From Nocardiopsis prasina DSM 43845 (GTDB lineage Bacteria > Actinomycetota > Actinomycetes > Streptosporangiales > Streptosporangiaceae): a stretch of DNA of 59,480 bases. The stretch is from assembly GCF_000341265.1 (NCBI RefSeq), contig NZ_ANAE01000212.1, positions 1 through 59,480 on the forward strand, in the 5' to 3' direction. The first letter of the stretch is position 1. Every line of letters begins with the position of its first letter. The notes below the pieces were generated by a model, which searched no databases, had not been told where the DNA came from, and was given only the letters and a program-made list of their open reading frames with translations. The position numbers and the translations under genes were made by a program. This document shows positions 26,344 to 35,016 of this stretch, piece after piece.

Positions 26344-29300
26344 TCACTGGGGCGGTTCGGGGAGGAAGCCGACGTCCGTGGCCCAGGCCATGGCCGCCGA
26401 CCACCACTCGCGGGTCGGCGGCGCGAAACGCACGCCGACGCGATCGAGCGCGGACGTCGTGTGGGAGCTGTCGACCACCACGTTGCGCGACCCCAGCTGG
26501 GACCAGGCGGAGGCCAGCCGGGCGGCGGTCGGGTGGGTCCGCTCCACCCGGGACAGCGCCGCGGCGAAAGCGTGGTCATCGGTGAGTCTGACCGGATGGC
26601 CCAGGGAGACCAGCCAGGCCACCAGTTCGTCGTGCGGGACCGTGTACGGGGACTCCACGTGGTACACGCCCGGCGCCGCGTGCGTGTGGGCCACCATCGC
26701 CGCGATCCCCGCAGCCACCGTGTCCACGTGGGAGAACGCGAACGACTCCGAGGGGCGGCTCGGAGCGGCACCGGCCAGGACGTAGCCGCGCACCAGCTGG
26801 TAGATCCGGTTGTCCTCCACGTTGCGTTGGAAGGCGCCGGTCCGGCTGTGCGCCGCGACGTGGCCGCTGCGGTGGACGTAGCACTGGCGTCCCGAGGCCG
26901 CCCACGAGCGGACCTCCTCCTCCGCCGCGAACTTCGTCCTCTCGTAGGGGGTGCGGAACCGCTGCCCGATCCGCAGGTCGGCCTCGCTGAACCTGCGCGG
27001 TACACCGTCCACGCCCCCCGCGACCGCGAGCGTGGACAGGTGGTGCAGGCGGGCGCCGGGCACCTCCGCGTCGATCCACGCGAGCAGGCGGCGGACCCCC
27101 GCGACGTTGGTGCGTTCCAGGTCGTCGGGGGGCGCGACCAGGCGCACGTCCGCCGCCGCGTGGACGACCGCCCGGACGTCCCGGACCCGTTCCAGGCCGT
27201 CCTGCGACAGACCCAGACCCACCTGGTCGACGTCACCGGCGACCACGTCGAACCCGCCGACCCGTCGGTCCGCGCCGTCGATCGCGGAGGCGAGCCGCCG
27301 AGCCGCGTCGGTGTCGTCCGCGCCCCGGACCAGGCAGGTGACGTGCGCGTCGCGGTCCAGGAGAGCGGCCAGCAGGTGGCGGCCCAGGTATCCGGTGGCA
27401 CCGGTGAGGAGTACGCGGACCGGTTCCCGGACCCGGACGCTCGCGCGAGCGGTTCCGGGCTTCGGGGCGCCGGTGAGCAGCAGCTGGCCCGAGGTGGAGA
27501 CGGCGCTCCTGTCGGGCTCCGGGGGAGCGCTCCCGACCTCGCCGGCCACGGTCCCACCGAAGGCGGAGACGATCCCGTGGGCGTCCTCGTGGGACAACCG
27601 CGGCCAGGCGTACACGAGGTCGGCCACCAGCCTGCCCTCGACGATCCGCGTGGTGAGCCGCAGACGGTGGTGCGGGTCCGCGCTGGGACAGCGCGCCGCC
27701 CCGCCGTTCTCAGGGGCGACGGACCAGGCCAGCGACGGTTCGTCGGGCAGTTCGAAGGTGCCCAGGAAGTTGAACCCGGCCTCGGGGCGCGGGACGTCGG
27801 CGTCCATCGGGAGCTGCCGCGCCTCCCGCACCAGGTGCTCGACCCGCGCGGTGGTCTCGGCCGAGGCGGAACGGACCACGGTCCGCACGTCCACGGCTCC
27901 GCCGACACTTCCCGAGCCGGTGGCGGAGCCCGGGTCGGTGCCGGGAGCCGCCACGGTCACGTGTTTGACGGCCGTGAACCAGCCGACGGTGTCCATGTAG
28001 GCGTCGCCGCGGCTCGTGGTGTCGCGACCGTGGGTCTCCACCTCCACGGTCAGCCGCGGCCGACCGTTCCGGCGCAGGACGGCCTCGGAGAAGGCCGAGA
28101 TCAGGAACGCCTCCAACCGCTGGGAGCGCCCGTGACGGCGGACCAACCTGGCGGTGGCGCCCTCGTCCAGGGACCAGGTCAGGGCCGCCGGCTCCATGCC
28201 GGGGTCGGCGGGCGGCCGCGTGCGGAGCGGAGCCGCCCGTTCCGGTGCGGGGGGCGCGGCGGTCGCCGCCCACCGGTAGAAGTCGGCGGTCACGGGCATG
28301 CGGGGCGGGCTCCCGGTGAGCGCCGCCCGGTAGGCGTGGGCGAGGTCGTCGAGCAGGACCCGCCAGGAGAGCCCGTCGATGGCCAGGTGGTGCACGATGA
28401 CCGCCAGCCGGTCGTCGGCCCCGGCACCGGAGAAGTCGCCGCCCGTCCCGGAGAACAGGTGGATCCGGACCAGACGGCCCGACTCCGGGTCCAGCCCCCG
28501 GTGCAGCTCGGTACAGGTGGCCTCGACCGTCTCCGAAACCCCGGCGGGGTCGGTGGGGAGCCGGGAGAAGGTCACCGCGTCCGTCTCCTCAGCGGGGCGG
28601 GGGAGACCCGGACCTCCCGTCGCCACGGGCTGGCGCAGCGCGGGATGGCGGCGCAGCACCTCCACCACGGCGCGGGAGAGGGCGGGCGGGTCCACCGGGA
28701 CCCCGCACCGCAGGACGGCCGACTGGTTCCAGTGCCTGGGGTCACGCACCCGCTGTTGGAAGAACCAGCGCTGGGCCGGTGCCAGCCTCCCGATTCCGTC
28801 GACGCCCGTGTCTTCCGTCGGGTCGGCGGCCTCCTCCTCCGAGAACGGGGTGGCGGCCGCCGCCAGCCGCACCGCCGTGGGGTTCAGGTAGAAGTCCTCG
28901 AACGCGACCCGGTACCCGGACCTGCGCAGCGCCGTGACCGTGCGCATGGCCAGGATCGAGTCACCGCCGAGCTCCAGCACGTCCGTGTGCGGGGCGACCA
29001 GGGGCAGACCGAGAGCGCTCGCCCAGAGGTCGGCGATGGTCTTCACGAGGGGGTCCCCGGCCGGTGCGCAGACCGTGTCCGGGGGCGCCGACACGTCGGA
29101 GGCGGTCGCGGGATTCCTCCCCCCGAGTTCCAGGACCCGGTCCACCAGCACGGACAGGCCGTCCCTGTCCAGCTTGCCGTTCGGGCCGGTGGGGAACTCC
29201 GGCACCACGACCAGCGGTTGGGGGACCGAGTACGCGGGGAGCCGGTCCAGCAGGTAGGAGCGCAGGGAGGCCACCAGGGCCGCCTCCGCTCCGTCCTCGC

Positions 29301-30675
29301 CGGTCACCGGTCGCACCGCCGCCAGGAGCTGGGCCCCAGCGGGGTTGCGGCGCACGATCACCGCCGACCGCGCCACCCCGGAAAAGCCGTCGATCACCCG
29401 CTCCACGTCCGCCGGGTCCACCCGGTAGCCCCGGATCTTCACCTGACGGTCGGTCCGACCGGCGAAGACGAGGTCGCCGTCCGGACGGCGGCGACATCGG
29501 TCACCGGTCCGGTACCTCGGTCCGTCGTCGTGCGGGAGGAAGCGGAGCGCGGTCTCCTCCGGGCGCCCGAAGTACCCCGGCGTCACACCTGGACCGCCGA
29601 TGAGCAGCTCACCGTCGGCGCCGTCCGGTACCGGACGGCCCTCGGCGTCCACCAGGTACAGGCCGTTCTGGCCGATGGCCGTCCCGATGGGGACCGTCGC
29701 CTCGTCCTCGGGAAGCTGGGAGGGGGAGACGGCCACGAAGCAGCTCGCGCCGATGGTGGCCTCGGTCGGACCGTAGTGGTTGACCAGCCGGCCGGCCACG
29801 CCGTCGTCGAGGAGCCCGGCGGCCAGGGAACGGGGCAGTGCCTCACCGCCCAACAGCAGGGTGTGCAGTCGCGGAGCCCGACGCGGCCGCCCCTCCAACA
29901 GGGCGGTCATGTGGGAGGGGGTGGTCTTGAGCACGGATACCCCCGCCGCGGCCAGACAGGACCAGAAGGCCTCCGGGTCGCGGGCCCGGTCGTCGGGCAC
30001 CACGTGGACCGACCCGCCTGTCGCCAGGGCCAGCAGCCAGGAGGTGTGCCCGAGGTCGGCGGCGAGCGTGGTGACGTGCGCGACGCACGGCGCGTCCTCA
30101 CGGGTGAGGCCGAGGCGGTCCCGCAGGGAGAACGCGTAGTGCACGGTGTTGGCGTGGGTGACCGTGACCGCCTTGGGTTCCCCACTCGAACCCGAGGTGA
30201 AGGAGAGATAGGCCGGGTCCGAGGCACGCACCCGTGGCGGGGCCGCGCCACGGGGCTGGCCGCCGTGAGCCCCGACCATCGCGTCCAGGTCCACGACCTC
30301 GGTCCCGCGCGCCCCGGGCGCGGTGTGCCCGGGATCGGAACTGAGCACGTGCCCCACGGCGATCGCGTCCAGACGCCTGCGGACGTCGGGGCCGCTCCAC
30401 GCGGGATCGACGACCACGGCGGCCGCCCCCGCGCGCAGGACCCCGTACAGCAACACGCACACCCGGATGTCGCGCGGACCCAGCACCGCGACCCGGTCAC
30501 CCCGACCCACGCCCTGATCGGCCAGGTGGGCAGCCACCCGGTCCGCGGCGGCGAGCAGCCCCCCGTAGTCGAGGGAGCGAACCCCGTCGGAGAGCGCCGG
30601 TCGGTCCGGGTGGGAGCGCGCGCCGCTCGCCAGCAGGTCGGAGAGTGAGAGGTCCGGGATCGTCGTACCTGTCAA
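26344..30675 (-). CDS. Single-module NRPS: A-PCP-E-reductase, predicted aspartate
   Basis: 1443 residues. The adenylation domain (about 1-510) has FTSGSSGEPK (159-168), NHYGPTEATIG and the final Lys501 in PNGKLDR. Reading the pocket by alignment to GrsA gives D207 L208 T211 K250 L274 G276 H300 I308 G309 K501, code DLTKLGHIGK, one change from the published Asp code DLTKVGHIGK. The carrier domain has LELGGDSILAM (Ser573). The next domain (about 628-1065) is epimerisation rather than condensation: HHLAIDGLSWRVLLDDL, ETHGRD, TVGWFTAVKHV, FNFLGTF. The C-terminal thioester reductase (about 1085-1440) has LLTGATGYLGRHLL and YERTK. There is no condensation domain. The TTG start follows GGAG. Expected release is D-Asp as an alpha-aldehyde or alcohol. 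Confidence 0.92.
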   Translation of the reverse strand: MTGTTIPDLSLSDLLASGARSHPDRPALSDGVRSLDYGGLLAAADRVAAHLADQGVGRGDRVAVLGPRDIRVCVLLYGVLRAGAAAVVVDPAWSGPDVRRRLDAIAVGHVLSSDPGHTAPGARGTEVVDLDAMVGAHGGQPRGAAPPRVRASDPAYLSFTSGSSGEPKAVTVTHANTVHYAFSLRDRLGLTREDAPCVAHVTTLAADLGHTSWLLALATGGSVHVVPDDRARDPEAFWSCLAAAGVSVLKTTPSHMTALLEGRPRRAPRLHTLLLGGEALPRSLAAGLLDDGVAGRLVNHYGPTEATIGASCFVAVSPSQLPEDEATVPIGTAIGQNGLYLVDAEGRPVPDGADGELLIGGPGVTPGYFGRPEETALRFLPHDDGPRYRTGDRCRRRPDGDLVFAGRTDRQVKIRGYRVDPADVERVIDGFSGVARSAVIVRRNPAGAQLLAAVRPVTGEDGAEAALVASLRSYLLDRLPAYSVPQPLVVVPEFPTGPNGKLDRDGLSVLVDRVLELGGRNPATASDVSAPPDTVCAPAGDPLVKTIADLWASALGLPLVAPHTDVLELGGDSILAMRTVTALRRSGYRVAFEDFYLNPTAVRLAAAATPFSEEEAADPTEDTGVDGIGRLAPAQRWFFQQRVRDPRHWNQSAVLRCGVPVDPPALSRAVVEVLRRHPALRQPVATGGPGLPRPAEETDAVTFSRLPTDPAGVSETVEATCTELHRGLDPESGRLVRIHLFSGTGGDFSGAGADDRLAVIVHHLAIDGLSWRVLLDDLAHAYRAALTGSPPRMPVTADFYRWAATAAPPAPERAAPLRTRPPADPGMEPAALTWSLDEGATARLVRRHGRSQRLEAFLISAFSEAVLRRNGRPRLTVEVETHGRDTTSRGDAYMDTVGWFTAVKHVTVAAPGTDPGSATGSGSVGGAVDVRTVVRSASAETTARVEHLVREARQLPMDADVPRPEAGFNFLGTFELPDEPSLAWSVAPENGGAARCPSADPHHRLRLTTRIVEGRLVADLVYAWPRLSHEDAHGIVSAFGGTVAGEVGSAPPEPDRSAVSTSGQLLLTGAPKPGTARASVRVREPVRVLLTGATGYLGRHLLAALLDRDAHVTCLVRGADDTDAARRLASAIDGADRRVGGFDVVAGDVDQVGLGLSQDGLERVRDVRAVVHAAADVRLVAPPDDLERTNVAGVRRLLAWIDAEVPGARLHHLSTLAVAGGVDGVPRRFSEADLRIGQRFRTPYERTKFAAEEEVRSWAASGRQCYVHRSGHVAAHSRTGAFQRNVEDNRIYQLVRGYVLAGAAPSRPSESFAFSHVDTVAAGIAAMVAHTHAAPGVYHVESPYTVPHDELVAWLVSLGHPVRLTDDHAFAAALSRVERTHPTAARLASAWSQLGSRNVVVDSSHTTSALDRVGVRFAPPTREWWSAAMAWATDVGFLPEPPQ

Positions 30676-30788
30676 GGGGGTGGGTCTCCAGTTCAGGCGG
30701 TGTCTGCTTGGGACGGCCCGGCGCCTGTCCCCCTGGGCCTTCGTCCCCGCCCGTCACCGGCGAGGGGTTCAGGAGAACAGGACCCGTC

Positions 30789-31325
30789 TCACCCGGCCGG
30801 TGCGTTGTCCGGGGCACCCGCCACGAACGCCTCGGTGCGTTCGTCGGGCGCCAGGCGCCCGTACAGGGCCCAGGCGACGGTCCGGTGCAGCCCGTCCAGG
30901 TGGATGAGCCCGGTCCGCACCTCCAGGTCGGAGTAGTCGGAGTGCGGCACCGGGCGGGTGCTCAGGTAGACGGGCGTCAGGGGCCTCTCCTTGAACAGCT
31001 CGAGCTTCTCCGAGCAGATCGGGTTGGCGGCGGACATCTCCGCGCCGCCCGAGCGGACCAGCTCCGCGGCCTCGCCCACCGTCCGGCCCGACCGGGGGAC
31101 CAGCTCGCGGCCCCCACCCTCGCTCAGGTGCCAGGGCAGCACGATGCCGAGGACCTCGTCCCGGGACAGCAGGACCCGGTGCCAGATGCCGAGGAGCTCG
31201 TCCGCCATGTGCAGGACGTCCTCCCCGTCCTGGTTGGTGTTGGACACGTGGGCGCGGTCGACGGGGTGGTCGCCCCGGTAGACCTCCAACACCTCCGAGA
31301 AGGGCACCGTGCCGATCAGTTTCAT
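30789..31325 (-). CDS. Uncharacterised cluster protein with DGLHR motif
   Basis: 178 residues starting MKLIGTVPFSEVLEVYRG; the ATG overlaps the stop of the upstream oxygenase gene (ATGA). It has no signal or membrane segment. GLIHLDGLHRTVAWALYGRL (about 140-160) resembles the DG(x)HR nucleotide-handling loop of ParB/sulfiredoxin-type folds, but the remainder is not recognised. It is the middle gene of the cluster, 113 bp before the NRPS. A role in product modification or self-protection is possible; the function is unknown. Confidence 0.7.
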   Translation of the reverse strand: MKLIGTVPFSEVLEVYRGDHPVDRAHVSNTNQDGEDVLHMADELLGIWHRVLLSRDEVLGIVLPWHLSEGGGRELVPRSGRTVGEAAELVRSGGAEMSAANPICSEKLELFKERPLTPVYLSTRPVPHSDYSDLEVRTGLIHLDGLHRTVAWALYGRLAPDERTEAFVAGAPDNAPAG

Positions 31326-32136
31326 GTGGTGGAGTCCCGTTCCGTCGTGTACTCGGTGAAGTGCCGCTCGGCGAACAGCTCGGGCCAGCGCCCCCCGCTG
31401 AGGTCGAGCTCGCGCGCCCGAGCGAGCATATGCCGCCAATAGGGCTTCACCGGATGCCATCGCGCGTCCGCCTGGCAGTAGGAGGCGTCCACGAAGTAAC
31501 GGGGGTGAGGGTCGCCCTCCCCCTCGGGGGCGGGTCTGCGCGCGTGGAACAGGGCGGAGTTCATCAGGACCGTCGAGCCCGGGGGAGCCGGTCGATGACG
31601 GCCTCTCCCGGGAGCTCCTTGGTGCCCAGGTGGGCACGGGATTGCTTGGAGGCGTGCTCCAGATGGGAGCCGGGCAGGACCGCGAGGTGGCCGACGCTGG
31701 GGTCGAGCCCACCGAGGTAGTGCAGGGCGTGGACCATCAGCAGGCTCGGGTCCTCACGGTCGTTGGCCTCGTGGTCGTGGTGCCAGGCCTTGCCGCCGGT
31801 CGACTCACCGTGCCGGTCGCTGTGCAGGTGGTGGAAGACGAAGGAGGGCCCCATGAGTTCGGCGATCACCCGCATCAGCGGTTCGTGGGTGAGGAGCTCG
31901 CCGTGTGCGGGAAGCTCCAGCTCCAGGACCGGTGGCGTGGCGTGGGACTCCGGGTCGAGGCAGGCGGCGATGGAACGCGCGCGCAGCCCCTCGTCCACCC
32001 AGCGGTCCACCTCGGGCAGGAGACGGTCGACCAGGTGCGCGGGCAGGAAGCCGGGGAGGACGAGGTAGCCGGACTCCGTGAACTGTCTCCGCCGCGCGGT
32101 GGCGCCGTCCAGTTCCGGGGAAAACGTGTGGGTCAA
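31322..32136 (-). pseudogene. Phytanoyl-CoA dioxygenase (PhyH) gene split by a frameshift
   Basis: The first part (32136 to 31564, 190 residues) has the PhyH fold start, SGYLVLPGFLPAHLVDRLLP, and HxD in GKAWHHDHEANDR. It then runs into PRARRS and a stop. One base added in the C run near 31583-31587 would restore DRLPPGSTVLMNSALFHARR, continuing to TTERDSTT with a stop at 31322. The distal iron-binding His is in the second part, so the 190-residue product alone should be inactive. The error may be real or a homopolymer sequencing artefact. It is the first gene of the cluster, and its stop overlaps the next start. Confidence 0.85.
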
Positions 32137-32183
32137 GTCTTCGCCCCTTGTTCGTGCTCGGGTGTCGGGTCGATCTCCGGGGC

Positions 32184-32215
32184 ACGGCGGATTCCCTCCC
32201 GGAGGAATCCGTCGT
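32184..32215. promoter_or_regulatory. Strong hairpin in the cluster leader
   Basis: ACGGCGGATTCC (32184-32195) pairs with GGAATCCGTCGT (32204-32215) at all but one position around an 8-nt loop. It lies between the proposed promoter and the PhyH start, so it would be in the 5' leader: an attenuator or an RNA-stability element. Confidence 0.5.
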
Positions 32216-32329
32216 GGAAAAGGCGTCGTGCCCGGGTGCGAGGGGAAGCGCGCCTGGCCAGGGGTGCGGGTGAGGGCTATTGGTGTGGCTGTCCGCGGCC
32301 GTCAGGGGTGGGTGCCCGGAGGGTCGACA

Positions 32330-32362
32330 GTATTAGTTTCACTTTGTCCGGATCGTTGTCAA
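32330..32362 (-). promoter_or_regulatory. Candidate promoter of the NRPS cluster
   Basis: On the minus strand TTGACA (32362-32357) is followed by TAATAC (32335-32330). The hexamers are good but the 21-bp spacer is too long, so an activator or a different -10 may be involved. The leader to the PhyH start would be about 190 nt. Confidence 0.35.
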
Positions 32363-33120
32363 GAGAATCGGGGAAACACGATCCTGGCCTGGAACTTCTC
32401 CTCCTGGGTAGTGCTTGCGGGAAATTCACGGTACGCGCGGAGTATGAATTCATCGGGGGAAGGGTAAGGGTGGTTGCGGCGGCCGTGCGCTCCCGGGGAG
32501 GGGAGCGGTCCTCGGGGCGCCCCTACCTGAAACGAGTCGCGTGACACCTGCTCAGCGTGGGGGTCGCTGGACGCCTCGCGGAACGCCGGAAGGGCGGTTT
32601 CCGTCGTCGAAGCCGCGTGTTGGCGGGGTCCGCGTGAGAGGAGCCCCTTCCTTTTTCCCAGGTCGATTCGGGCATTTGGGATGAAGAATGAATTCCGCAA
32701 CAGATTTGGAACCGAGTTCCTAGAAGCAATCCGAAGATCATTTTATCCGTTCCGGAGAGTGGCCGATTCCGGACGGTCGAATGGGCCCGTGGGGGTGCTG
32801 GCCCCGGGCTGCCTCCGTGATATCGATAGCCCAGCCGCTTTATTCCCGTGTTCCGGAAGAACGGATACCGAGGCGTGCTCGGGGGGAGTCGCAACGGAGA
32901 TCCAGGGCAGGGAAACGCGCCGTGGGCTCCCCGCGTCATCGCGGGACGGAGTGAGAAGGAGTGGGACGGTCCCCTTGCCTGTGCGCACGATGACCGTGAT
33001 GAACCCGTCCCTCGCACCTGAAGGGGCGTCCCGGCCACGGGCGGGCGTTCGCGCGCCCTCCCACGGCGGGGTCGGCACTGCCTGACCCGACGAGGAGAGA
33101 ACGGAAGGTGAGAGGTCGGA

Positions 33121-34458
33121 GTGAGCGCCACCGGTCCCGCCCCCCGACTGGGGCGCGACTACTGGAAGCTGTGGTCCGCGAGCGGGATGACCAACCTGGG
33201 GGACGGGCTCATGTCCGTCGCCGTGGTGTGGCTCGCCTACGCGCTGACCCGCGACGCCCTCCTGGTCTCGCTTGTCGCCCTGACCACCCGGCTGCCCTGG
33301 CTGCTGTTCTCCCTGCCCGCCGGGGTGATCACCGACAGGTACGACCGGCGCCTGCTGGTGGCCTGGACGGACACCGGACGCTTCGTCGTGGTCGCGGCCT
33401 TCGGTGTGTTCGTCCTGCTCGCCGAGGGAGGACTGCCCACCCCCGAACGACTGGCCGCCGGTGGGGGAGCCCCCGCCTCGGCGACCGCGCTGCTCATCGG
33501 CCTCTACGTGATGTCGTTCCTGGTGGGCTGCGCGGAGGTGGTCCGGGACAACGCCGCCCAGACCCTCCTCCCCTCCCTGGTGGACCAACGGCTGCTGGAA
33601 CGGGCCAACGGCCGGCTCTGGGGCGTGGAGGTGACCGCCAACAACTTCGTCGGGCCACCGCTGGCCGGGGTCCTGATGGGCCTGGCCCTGGCCGTCCCGT
33701 TCCTGTTCAACGCCGGCCTGCTCGCGGCCGGAGCCGTGCTGCTGTTCACCCTCTCCGGGACCTACCGCCCACGGGGAGTCCCGGCCGGGGCCGGCCGGAT
33801 CGCCTGGCGCGCGGAGATCGGCACCGGCCTGCGGTGGCTGTGGAACAACCCGGTCCTGCGCGCCCTGGCACTGCTGCTGGGAGCGCTCAACCTGGCCTCC
33901 GCCATGATCATCTCCCTGTTGGTGCTCTACACGCAGGACGTGCTGGGCCTGTTCGAGGGCTGGCAGTTCGGGCTGGTCCTCACGGGTTCGGCCACGGGCG
34001 CGCTCCTGGGGTCGCTGCTGGCCGAACGGATCATCTCCGCCGTGGGGGAGGGGCGCTGTCTGCTCGGCTCGATCACGGTGATGGGGGTCGGGCTCGCGCT
34101 CTTCGGCCTGGTACCCGTGACCGCCGTCGTGTGGGTGTCGGGCGCGGCGATCGGCGTCGCGATCGTGGTGTGGAACGTCATCACCGTCTCGCTGCGCCAG
34201 CGCGTCATCCCCGACCACCTGCTGGGGCGAGTGAACGCGGTCTACCGGTTCTTCGGCTGGGGCACCCTGTCCGTGGGCACGCTCCTGGGCGGTCTGGTGG
34301 TGGTCGGCCTCGAACCGGCCCTGGGGAGGGAGTGGGCGCTGCGCGTGCCGTTCCTGTTGGCCGGTGCGGCCCACCTGCCCATGCTGGTGTTCGCCTGGGG
34401 CCGGGTGACCGGGGAGAGTCTGGCCCGCGCCCGGGAGGCGGCCCCGGGGCCCACCTGA
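33121..34458 (+). CDS. MFS exporter (EntS/MFS_3-like)
   Basis: 445 residues with about 11-12 helices. The start DYWKLWSASGMTNLGDGLMS, the loop AGVITDRYDRRLLVAW and the region NAAQTLLPSLVDQRLLERAN are typical of the MFS_3 branch that includes the enterobactin exporter EntS. The GTG start follows GAGG. It is divergent from the NRPS cluster across a shared control region and is the natural candidate for product export or self-resistance. It is convergent with the Lrp gene. Confidence 0.88.
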   Translation: MSATGPAPRLGRDYWKLWSASGMTNLGDGLMSVAVVWLAYALTRDALLVSLVALTTRLPWLLFSLPAGVITDRYDRRLLVAWTDTGRFVVVAAFGVFVLLAEGGLPTPERLAAGGGAPASATALLIGLYVMSFLVGCAEVVRDNAAQTLLPSLVDQRLLERANGRLWGVEVTANNFVGPPLAGVLMGLALAVPFLFNAGLLAAGAVLLFTLSGTYRPRGVPAGAGRIAWRAEIGTGLRWLWNNPVLRALALLLGALNLASAMIISLLVLYTQDVLGLFEGWQFGLVLTGSATGALLGSLLAERIISAVGEGRCLLGSITVMGVGLALFGLVPVTAVVWVSGAAIGVAIVVWNVITVSLRQRVIPDHLLGRVNAVYRFFGWGTLSVGTLLGGLVVVGLEPALGREWALRVPFLLAGAAHLPMLVFAWGRVTGESLARAREAAPGPT

Positions 34459-34469
34459 CCCCGTGCGTT

Positions 34470-34934
34470 TCAGTCGATGGGCAGGGGTGAACTGGGCTTG
34501 GTGACGCTGATGGCGAAGGTCGTCTCGATGGAGGAGACGGCCGGGATGGCGCGCAGTTTGGTGCGCATCAGTTCCTCGTAGGCGGGGAAGGAACGGGCGG
34601 CCACCTTCAGCAGGTAGTCGTGGTCGCCCGCCAACAGGTAGGACTCGGTGACCTCCGGAATCTCCCGGATGGCCTCCTCCACCCGCTCCGCCACACCCGT
34701 GCCGTGGGAGTCCAGGCGCAACCGCACGAACGCCGTGATGTCCAGCCCGACCGAGGCCGGGTCGACCACCGCCGTGTACCCGGCCACCACGCCGGACTCC
34801 TCCAACCGCCGCACCCTGCGCAGACAGGGGGAGGGTGAGAGCCCCACGCGGTCGGCCAGGTCCTGGTTGCTGATCCGTCCGTCGCTCTGGAGTTCGTGCA
34901 GGATCCGCAGATCGATCTCGTCCAACCGTTGCAT
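34470..34934 (-). CDS. Lrp/AsnC-family regulator
   Basis: 154 residues. The N-terminal helix-turn-helix is LDEIDLRILHELQSDGRISN then LADRVGLSPSPCLRRVRRLE; the RAM effector domain follows (YLLAGDHDYLLKVAARSF). These proteins sense amino acids as octamers. ATG 34934 sits 1 bp from a perfect palindrome overlapping its promoter. The divergent EamA exporter and aminotransferase genes are the likely regulon. Confidence 0.92.
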   Translation of the reverse strand: MQRLDEIDLRILHELQSDGRISNQDLADRVGLSPSPCLRRVRRLEESGVVAGYTAVVDPASVGLDITAFVRLRLDSHGTGVAERVEEAIREIPEVTESYLLAGDHDYLLKVAARSFPAYEELMRTKLRAIPAVSSIETTFAISVTKPSSPLPID

Positions 34935-34935
34935 G

Positions 34936-34950
34936 TGGCAGATTCTGCCA
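34936..34950. promoter_or_regulatory. Perfect palindrome, probable Lrp operator
   Basis: TGGCAGATTCTGCCA has 7-bp arms around one central base. It overlaps the -10 box and start site proposed for the Lrp gene, so binding would autorepress. TTGC (34959-34962) and GCAA (34968-34971) form a second small inverted repeat toward EamA. Confidence 0.65.
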
Positions 34951-34971
34951 AAACCATCTTGCCTGGAGCAA
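34942..34971 (-). promoter_or_regulatory. Promoter of the Lrp gene, leaderless type
   Basis: On the minus strand TTGCTC (34971-34966), an 18-bp spacer and CAGAAT (34947-34942). The -10 ends 7 bp before the ATG at 34934, which predicts a leaderless message. Confidence 0.5.
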
Positions 34972-35016
34972 TAAACAGCAATCGCCGGTCGCGGCGATCC
35001 CCGTACCTTCACTCCC

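Larger units (their letters stand above)
32137..33120. other. 980-bp control region of the biosynthetic cluster
   Basis: A divergent region between the PhyH gene (minus) and the MFS exporter (plus). It holds the hairpin and promoter candidate listed separately. AT-rich patches lie at 32325-32460 and 32670-32760. Frames such as 32681-33085 (plus) lack ribosome sites and are not called. Confidence 0.5.

Noticed and set aside
26170-30648. 1492-codon plus-strand open frame
   Set aside because: Opposite strand of the NRPS gene; the NRPS frame has complete domain motifs while this has none.
32681-33085. 134-codon plus-strand frame starting MKNEFRNRFGTEFLE
   Set aside because: The start looks protein-like, but there is no ribosome site and the second half is random-looking; it may be chance.
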